Source: Seiridium cupressi (taxonomy: Eukaryota; Ascomycota; Sordariomycetes; Amphisphaeriales; Sporocadaceae). Taken from it: a stretch of 64,000 nt of DNA. Location of the stretch: positions 62,001 to 126,000 of the forward strand of contig JARVKI010000009.1 in assembly GCA_036674765.1 (NCBI GenBank), read 5' to 3'. The notes under the pieces were generated by a model. It was not told where the DNA came from. It did no database searches and saw only the letters and a list, made by a program, of their open reading frames with translations. Position 1 is the first letter of the stretch. Every line of letters begins with the position of its first letter. The position numbers and the translations under genes were made by a program. This document shows, piece after piece, positions 57,812-64,000 of the stretch.

Positions 57812-58302
57812 CTTGCTTTATTGCCAGTGTTAGGCCGACCACTTAGAAATATACTTTAGTGTAATCTATCGATACATATCTGAAGGTGTGTTTCATTATA
57901 GTTCCGTTGAGATACATTCCCGTCGTAGAGAGCCGCAGGCGTCATAAGGACCCGTTAAAGCAAGAAATACATGTTACACAACATTCTTGGCCTGTTTGAG
58001 TAATATGCTATGGTGAAACTACGTACTAAATAATAGCGTTCAATATTCTTATCGTATCGTCGATCCAACGATTTTGCTTGATACTTTTTAGTATATTTTA
58101 AATATAAGCAAGTGATACATCATAGCACTGCATCCTGTCGTGCACACTAGATCTAGATGGAAACATGATAGCTATAATATATGTTTAATCGTAGCATTGG
58201 TCTGAATCTATATTACTAAAAGGCGTCTTAAATTAGAAGACATTACTTGTGATTCGATAAAAAAGAACATGAAGCTGGTTTGTCTTCTACGGCGGTTGAA
58301 TA

Positions 58303-59028
58303 CTAGAATCTGCAACTGACATGTGCGTGTCTAGCCAATCGCGTGAACTGCTGCAAAAGTCTACTGCCATGTATGGATCTGTCTCTGTCACCGGCCGAGA
58401 GCGCCCGGCTAGCCGCTTCGTGGAGAGACAGAAGATCCTTGTGCCATCGGCCTACTACGGTAGCTGCCTTGGTTGCTGTCTTCTCCCATTCTTCCAGCTC
58501 TCCTTCCTTTACTCCACACTCCGGCAATGCACCAAGCTTCTTACCTGCATTTAGTAAAAGTAGCGTCACCCTCCGAGACACCTGCTTGACCGCCTGGTCG
58601 CGTATAGTCCAGAGCTGAGAGAGCTTTGGGAAATCGGTTCGTCGATAGTAATTATACATCATGTCCCATGTCCTTGAACCAAGGACACTAGACTCACCAA
58701 TCTTTCGCACGAGATCGCGATACCTTTGCGTGACTTTCTCGAGTCTCTCACGTATTGCAGGATCTATTCGCGAACGGCTCTCAAAATCGGTGGCTGCTGT
58801 CGTAGGTTGACCGACGCGCATATTGTTAATCAATACCTCGTAGGCCGCACGCAGTCCTTTGAATTTTTCGTTGTTCGCCTCCTTCCGTTCCTCATCAGCG
58901 CCGGCTTTGTCGGGGTGATATATAAGGGCCAGTGCTCTGAACGCCTGCTTCACATCATCGGTCGAGGCACCCGCTTGTAAACCGAGTATCGCACAACATT
59001 GCGTATGGGAAAGTCCGGAATCAGCCAT
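58303..59028 (-). CDS. J-domain protein with helical C-terminal region
   Basis: A single exon of 241 aa from the ATG at 59028 (MADSGLSHTQCCAILGLQAG). The J-domain has HPD at 38-40 (RALALIYHPDKAGADEERKE) and the closing helix FKGLRAAYEVL. The rest is helical and charged (IRERLEKVTQRYRDLVRKIG, WTIRDQAVKQVSRRVTLLLL, WEKTATKAATVVGRWHKDLL), without the Gly/Phe or zinc-finger regions of class A/B DnaJ. It is therefore a class C J-protein of unknown client. It is the second J-domain gene within 2 kb on the same strand. The two J-domains are clearly different, so any duplication is old. Upstream in-frame codons exist, but only as a TTG-started frame. Confidence 0.75.
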   Translation of the reverse strand: MADSGLSHTQCCAILGLQAGASTDDVKQAFRALALIYHPDKAGADEERKEANNEKFKGLRAAYEVLINNMRVGQPTTAATDFESRSRIDPAIRERLEKVTQRYRDLVRKIGESSVLGSRTWDMMYNYYRRTDFPKLSQLWTIRDQAVKQVSRRVTLLLLNAGKKLGALPECGVKEGELEEWEKTATKAATVVGRWHKDLLSLHEAASRALSAGDRDRSIHGSRLLQQFTRLARHAHVSCRF

Positions 59029-59573
59029 GTCGAATGCTGATACTGAAGACCTGTCCGAGAAGATTCTGGGAACAACCAAAACTCAGGCTCAAAGCCTTGA
59101 GTCTTTCCTTCTTGTATATATCCAGGGATATCCTTGTTCGATGTGATTAAGAACAGCATCTTAGTTTGCTTGAACGTAGTTCAAGCAAAGAAACAATTGA
59201 AATTTGAAAATCAAATTTTGACAATGCCTGTGTAATAAGTCGTCCAGACCATAGGTTTGCAATACCTTGAATTCCTAAGCTCGGCAGGCAATATCCGAAC
59301 GTCCCAAATTGGCCCTTTTCTGTATTGATTGGGTGCCGGACAACCAGTTTTCATCGAACCGTGTTCTTAGCTCTTGTGCTCCAATCATTCTATTGACGAC
59401 CCTAAGTCGCCCGCTGCTCCAACGGCCGGCCAATCGCTGGAGCCTCAGCATCCTAGAAAGCAGATTTTCTGTTGACCATTTGAAGGGACTGTGAATTTTC
59501 GTGTTCCCGTCTGCTAAGAGCGCGCTCAGATATCTGCACCCAACATATGGCTCAATGTAGAATGACCTAAGGC
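59029..59573. other. intergenic between the J-domain gene and GPI3
   Basis: About 545 bp between two minus-strand genes. It holds the J-domain gene promoter and the GPI3 3' end. No coding signal. Confidence 0.5.
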
Positions 59574-61075
59574 TCACTCCTCGTCGCTCTCTTGGAAGTG
59601 TTTCCTAGGCCATTCAGCAGCAAAATCGATTTGATCCCTCGGCCACAACCATTCGCAGAATATGAACAAAAGATAGTCAATGACGACACATAGGCAGAAA
59701 AGTTTGCCTGCCCAGATGCCACAACCGTAATACCGCTTGAGTCGGTCGATGAGTGCAAAATTCCGATGTCCTGAGGGACTTGTCGCCCAAGCAGTTGGGT
59801 CACTCATACCATATCCGTAAAACTCAGACTCGCTGATGTCGCCGGAGATGCCCTGGTACACATGCTCTGTACGTTTCGCTATGTTGCTCCAAGAATACAT
59901 GACCTTGACTTGATCATGAAACTTCTCCGTGCGAACCTTTCCGGAGCGGAGTGCAGCAATGGCTCTGCCCGTCGCCACAACAAGATCGTCCTCCTCAGGT
60001 TTGGCAAAGACCGTCATATGACTAGGTAGGACCTCAGGGATACCGCCTACGGCTGTACACACAACATACAAGCCACAGCTCGCGGCTTCGACAATCACAG
60101 TGCCAAAAGCCTCGGTCAAACTGGGATGTAAATAGATGTGACCGCGAACCATCACATCGCGGACTTGCTCATGGCGCACGGCTCCAAGCATTTCAACTCT
60201 ATCCTGCAAGACATTCTGTTCGATCATCTGCTCTAGATCAATTCCTTTGGGACCGGATCCAGCAATGATAAAGCGCGTGTTCGGGTGATTCTCCAGAATT
60301 CGCGGAATGGAGGCCGTCAGGAGGTCGGTGCCCTTGTTGTAGAACAACCGCGATATGACCACGATGTTGATTGGGTCATGGGGGCCAAGCTGGTTCGCTG
60401 TGGCTGGGATCTGACCGAAGGTAGGGGCGGAAGTAGAAGGCTCTGTAGGGTAGTTTAAAGGTCTAAAGTTCTCCGATACAACAGCATTTGGGATTACAGA
60501 CACCATGAGCGGATCCAGAGCTGCACGCAAAACAGTGTTTTCCTTGCTAGACATATGTTAGTGATGCCTTTGCACGACTTGTTGACCACATACCTTGTAT
60601 GACTGACGCAAATGATGTGATCCACATCACTCAAGGTGAACTTTAGCAACTTGTTGGTTAGGATACTGCCAGCATCTGCAAACCCGAAAAGGGAGTGGTC
60701 CGTGAACACGGTTCGCAAGCCCATGGTCCTAGCATGGAGCAGAGCTTCGTGACAGAGACTGCTCAGACTGCCATGCCCATGGACCATGTCTATCTGCTCG
60801 CGTATCATAATGTTTCGAAAAATAGGAAAGAACGAAAAGACGGTCGGGAATGTTGCGTTCCGGTATATGACGGCGAAGGGAACATGGTAAACTTTGATGC
60901 CATTCGTAAGGTAGCGTATACCTTTGCGGTCATCATAAGCGTGAGTAACGACAATCACTTTGTGGCCTCGGTCTATAAGCTTTGACGAGAGTTGGTATAT
61001 GTGACTTTCCACTCCTCCCGGCTGCGGAAAGAAGAAGTCGCACACCATGGCGATGTTGTACGTGCGGCGCGCCAT
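59574..61075 (-). CDS. gpi3: GPI3/PIG-A, catalytic subunit of GPI-GlcNAc transferase
   Basis: Two exons: 60594-61075 and 59574-60546 joined by a 47-bp GTATGT...TAG intron with a CTAAC branch point; 484 aa, family length. The start [20 protein letters not shown] carries the signature nucleotide-sugar-binding loop. Other motifs: [59 protein letters not shown], and the retaining GT4 EX7E motif in [14 protein letters not shown]. One transmembrane helix lies near the C-terminus ([19 protein letters not shown]), followed by a short luminal tail. It transfers GlcNAc to phosphatidylinositol on the cytosolic face of the ER, the first step of GPI-anchor synthesis. Divergent from DBP6. Confidence 0.97.
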
Positions 61076-61693
61076 GTTGAGAATTGGACCGTGTTAGTAC
61101 TGTAGCTATCGTAACAGTAGTGTCGACAACAAGAAGTCCGATAGGTGTTCAACACCAACGTAAAGATGTTGCTTGGCCTTTGCTGTGGAGTTGTAGTGGA
61201 CGGAACGGATCGAAGAGACGAGCCGCATCTATGGCGCCCATGGTCGGTGTCACTTTATCGAGATGGTGTTCGAGATCATCGCGGGTATGTCGTCACAGGG
61301 AAGCGTATGCCGAGGGCTAAGCAGGTCTTTACGAAAGTCGCGATCGCGTTCCTGGGGGCGCTGTTAGGAGTGGCCCTTTTTTAATTGAGCTCAGAAGCTC
61401 AGGGGTGTAACGCGCGCCGATAACGATAAGAAGGTGGGCTGGCAGGGGTCCAGCTCCAAAAAGTTTGGGAACTTTTTTTAGTTGAAGATCGTGGGGAAAG
61501 ACGTGCTAATGGATTTCTGCGCCGGAAATTTTGAAGACGGAAGACCCGAGCTTTCTTTCCACAGCACGCTATTCGAACTGCATGCCCTCTCGACCAGAGG
61601 GATTGTCAAGGTGAAGAACGTGCCGCATTCAAGAATTACCAGCAATTCAATCTGATGCTTCATCGACCGGGCCAGTAACGAAACAGAACTGCC
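61076..61693. promoter_or_regulatory. shared divergent promoter of GPI3 and DBP6
   Basis: 618 bp between two head-to-head essential genes. A small plus-strand ORF (61166-61384, 72 codons from ATG) with a hydrophobic C-terminal end (VAIAFLGALLGVALF) lies inside it. I cannot tell whether that ORF is real; it would be a tail-anchored microprotein or an upstream leader. No clear regulatory motif was recognised. Confidence 0.4.
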
Positions 61694-64000
61694 ATGTATT
61701 CACGGTACATACCACCGTCAAAGGGCAAATCTGACTCTGCGCCTACGCCCGCGCCTACAGTTATACCTACTCATGTCGAATCTGATCCATCGCCCGCTGC
61801 GGTAACACGGCCAGGCGCATACAGTCGTTATATTCCGCCAGCTAAATCCGCGGTGGAACCAAAGAAACACCTACACTTTGATGAGAATTATGTTGTAGAC
61901 GCTCTTGTGTCAGAACAACCGCCAACGAAGCGGACAAAGCTCGAGTCGGAACCGAAATCCGAGTCCCTCAAGCTGACCAGGCCAGACACGGAGCCCTCAA
62001 AGAAGGACGACAAGAAACGGAAAAAGGCGAAGAAAGAGAAAGAGGCCAAGCAATTGACTGACCAAGAAGAGACCACCGCTGAGCCTGGTCCGCTAGAAGC
62101 GGCTGTTCCCTTGCATTCAAAGGTCGAGCCCGCTGGATCAGCGATCGCTGCTGAAGGGAGGAAAGAGAAGAAAAAGAAGAAGAAGACACAGGATTCTGGA
62201 GATCAAGATGTCGCTTCGGAGGATGATGAGACACGTAGGCGGCATAAATCGGTATTCGAAAAGAAGCAGAAGTCGATGAAAGCCCCCAGGACCGTCACTA
62301 CGCACCACAATGGCGGCATTGACCATGAAGATATCTTGATGCGAGATGCGCCTGAACCGGTGGAGGCGCATGGGCTGGAACCCCTACCACAACCAGCCCC
62401 TATACCCGAGGACACATCGGTACCAGACTTTGAGACTCTACCTCCATGGCTAGCTGATCCTATTCGAGTTTCTCGTCAAGCTACGGCCCCCTTCACCGAC
62501 TTTGGCCTTTCTCCTGATTTGGGTATCACCCCCGAGATTGCGACGCGGCTGGCTCAAAAAGGCTACAAGGAGGCATTTGCTATTCAGACAGCCGTTGTAC
62601 CACAACTATTGCCTCATCATTGCAGAACGATGCAAAGCGATATACTGGTATCTGCTGCTACTGGCTCGGGAAAGACACTTGCGTACGCCGTCCCCGTCAT
62701 ACGCGATCTTAGTCAAGGTAATCGGTATGTGACGAGATTGCGCGCACTTGTCGTCTTACCTACGAGAGAGCTGGTCAGGCAAGCGCAGAAAGTATGTGAG
62801 GAATGTGCTGGTATCTTTGCACTGGACGGCAAGAAACGAAGGGCCAAGGTTGGCACTGCCACGGGCTATCAATCCATCCAGGAGGAGCGGAGAGCTTTAC
62901 TGGAGAGAGAAGATCGATATGACCCAGAGGCTTACAAAGAAAAGATGACTCGACTCAATTCTAAAACATGGGGCCACCATGACGAAGACGACGAAGACGA
63001 TGAGGAACTAGCTGATATTCGAAGACACGAAGACCAGAAGGAAACCCTGCCAGATTATGTCATCGACTACAAGTCCAAGGTCGATATACTTATTTGCACT
63101 CCCGGTAGACTTGTTGAGCACATCAAGTTAACTCCTGGATTCAGTCTCAACCATGTTCGGTGGCTCATCGCGGACGAGGCTGATAAGCTGCTTGGCCAAG
63201 GTTTTCAACAGTGGTTGGATGTTGTGATTCCGAAACTACACGATGGTGAGCAACTATCTCGCCACCACAAACAATCGCGTCTTGTAGGCGTAAGGAAGGT
63301 TATATTGAGCGCAACAATGACCCGGGACCTCGATTTTCTTGATGGACTCAAGCTGCGGCGACCTAAGTTGGTGGTGCTCGAGGGATCCGGGGCTGGAGTC
63401 GATTATTCGCTTCCCGAGTTGCTACAAGAATCTGCCCTGAAAGCCGACGCCAATCTCAAACCCTTGTTCCTGCTTGATCTGTTGCAAAGTCCACATCTAC
63501 ATAGCGGCACAACAAGGGCTCATATCTCAGACGATACCTCTTCCTCCGGCTCAGACACGTCGGATTCCGACTCGTCAGAATCGGACTCAGATTCCCATGC
63601 TGATACGAGAAGGACACGTGAAAAATCCTCTGCTGGTCAATCCTTACTTAAAAGTACTCTGATCTTCACCAAGTCGAATCAGTCAGCTCTACGCCTATCT
63701 CGTCTTCTGGGCATCCTGTCTCCAAAACTCGGGGAAATCATAGGGCTGCTAACGTCAGAAACTGCTTATTCCACCAGGAAACAAACATTGCAAGCATTCT
63801 CGTCTGGCAAGATTCGAATCATCGTGGCTTCAGATCTCGTTGCACGCGGAATCGATTTCGATCATTTGGAGAATGTCATCAACTACGATATACCATCCAG
63901 TGTTGCATCGTACGTTCACCGTGTTGGGCGTACTGCACGTGCCGGCAGAAGTGGTCATGCTTGGACGCTATTCACAGACGCAGAAGCCCGTTGGTTTTGG
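61694..64000 (+). CDS. dbp6: DEAD-box RNA helicase Dbp6/DDX51, 3' end cut by window
   Basis: The frame is open from the ATG at 61694 through the last base, 769 codons so far without an intron; the end lies outside the window. The N-terminal ~250 residues are Lys/Glu-rich and low complexity, as in Dbp6. Helicase motifs in order: Walker A ATGSGKT (322-328), PTREL, CTPGRL, DEAD (494-497), SAT (539-541), ASDLVARGIDF, and HRVGRTARAGRSG (from 742). Acidic inserts (DEDDEDDEE near 430 and a Ser/Asp run near 630) interrupt the core, which is characteristic of Dbp6. It acts in the nucleolus in early 60S ribosomal subunit assembly. About one to two hundred residues probably remain. Confidence 0.93.
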   Translation, partial: MYSRYIPPSKGKSDSAPTPAPTVIPTHVESDPSPAAVTRPGAYSRYIPPAKSAVEPKKHLHFDENYVVDALVSEQPPTKRTKLESEPKSESLKLTRPDTEPSKKDDKKRKKAKKEKEAKQLTDQEETTAEPGPLEAAVPLHSKVEPAGSAIAAEGRKEKKKKKKTQDSGDQDVASEDDETRRRHKSVFEKKQKSMKAPRTVTTHHNGGIDHEDILMRDAPEPVEAHGLEPLPQPAPIPEDTSVPDFETLPPWLADPIRVSRQATAPFTDFGLSPDLGITPEIATRLAQKGYKEAFAIQTAVVPQLLPHHCRTMQSDILVSAATGSGKTLAYAVPVIRDLSQGNRYVTRLRALVVLPTRELVRQAQKVCEECAGIFALDGKKRRAKVGTATGYQSIQEERRALLEREDRYDPEAYKEKMTRLNSKTWGHHDEDDEDDEELADIRRHEDQKETLPDYVIDYKSKVDILICTPGRLVEHIKLTPGFSLNHVRWLIADEADKLLGQGFQQWLDVVIPKLHDGEQLSRHHKQSRLVGVRKVILSATMTRDLDFLDGLKLRRPKLVVLEGSGAGVDYSLPELLQESALKADANLKPLFLLDLLQSPHLHSGTTRAHISDDTSSSGSDTSDSDSSESDSDSHADTRRTREKSSAGQSLLKSTLIFTKSNQSALRLSRLLGILSPKLGEIIGLLTSETAYSTRKQTLQAFSSGKIRIIVASDLVARGIDFDHLENVINYDIPSSVASYVHRVGRTARAGRSGHAWTLFTDAEARWFW

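Larger units (their letters stand above)
57366..58302. other. AT-rich intergenic region containing LTR-like repeats
   Basis: About 940 bp between two same-strand J-domain genes. It contains the two 124-bp LTR-like units. The remainder, from 57812, is AT-rich with no coding signal, compatible with mutated repeat debris. Confidence 0.5.

Overview
The window is a chromosomal segment from a filamentous ascomycete (Pezizomycotina, most likely Sordariomycetes). The evidence is short spliceosomal introns of about 45-60 bp with GTANGT donors and CTRAC branch points, long gene-poor intergenic DNA, and single-copy fungal housekeeping genes (VPS11, PRM1, GPI3, DBP6, IES2, SYN8-type SNARE, PEX14/17-type peroxin). 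No tRNA, rRNA, CRISPR or intact transposon was recognised. All exon-intron structures were worked out by hand from frame continuity, splice consensus and family knowledge; no alignment was run.

Layout. 1-5 kb is gene-poor and holds two decayed fragments: a DUF7580-type C-terminus on the plus strand and a C2H2 zinc-finger C-terminus on the minus strand. 5.1-8.9 kb holds a CaMKK/Ssp1-type protein kinase gene on the minus strand, followed by about 7.3 kb without a recognisable gene. 16.2-22.8 kb holds three minus-strand genes: a DUF7514-like protein, VPS11, and a TauD-family dioxygenase. 24.8-29.6 kb is a divergent pair, a Zn2Cys6 transcription factor and an N-terminally extended aldo/keto reductase sharing a 487-bp promoter. 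A secreted GH3 beta-glucosidase with a PA14 insert follows at 30.4-33.1 kb, convergent with a small cysteine-containing secreted protein. 35-42 kb holds a small probable mitochondrial protein, a Syn8-like SNARE, a MetE-C-like enzyme and a triple-KH RNA-binding protein. 42.3-46.9 kb is gene-poor with one frameshifted ORF. 46.9-54.9 kb holds PRM1, a PEX14/17-like peroxin and IES2. 55-59 kb holds an unknown basic protein, two J-domain genes and two LTR-like repeats. GPI3 and DBP6 (cut by the window end) are divergent at 59.6-64 kb.

Main discovery candidate: intron 2 of the beta-glucosidase gene (30621-30777) and intron 1 of the unrelated gene at 56 kb (56272-56431) are about 80% identical by eye across their whole length, from the GT donor to the AG acceptor, including the branch-point region. 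The flanking exons are unrelated. This is the hallmark of an introner-like element, meaning a multiplying mobile intron. A second mobile signal is a pair of 124-bp TGTCA...TGACA repeats at 57.5-57.8 kb that differ almost only by transitions, as RIP-type mutation would produce; the first has a perfect 5-bp target-site duplication.
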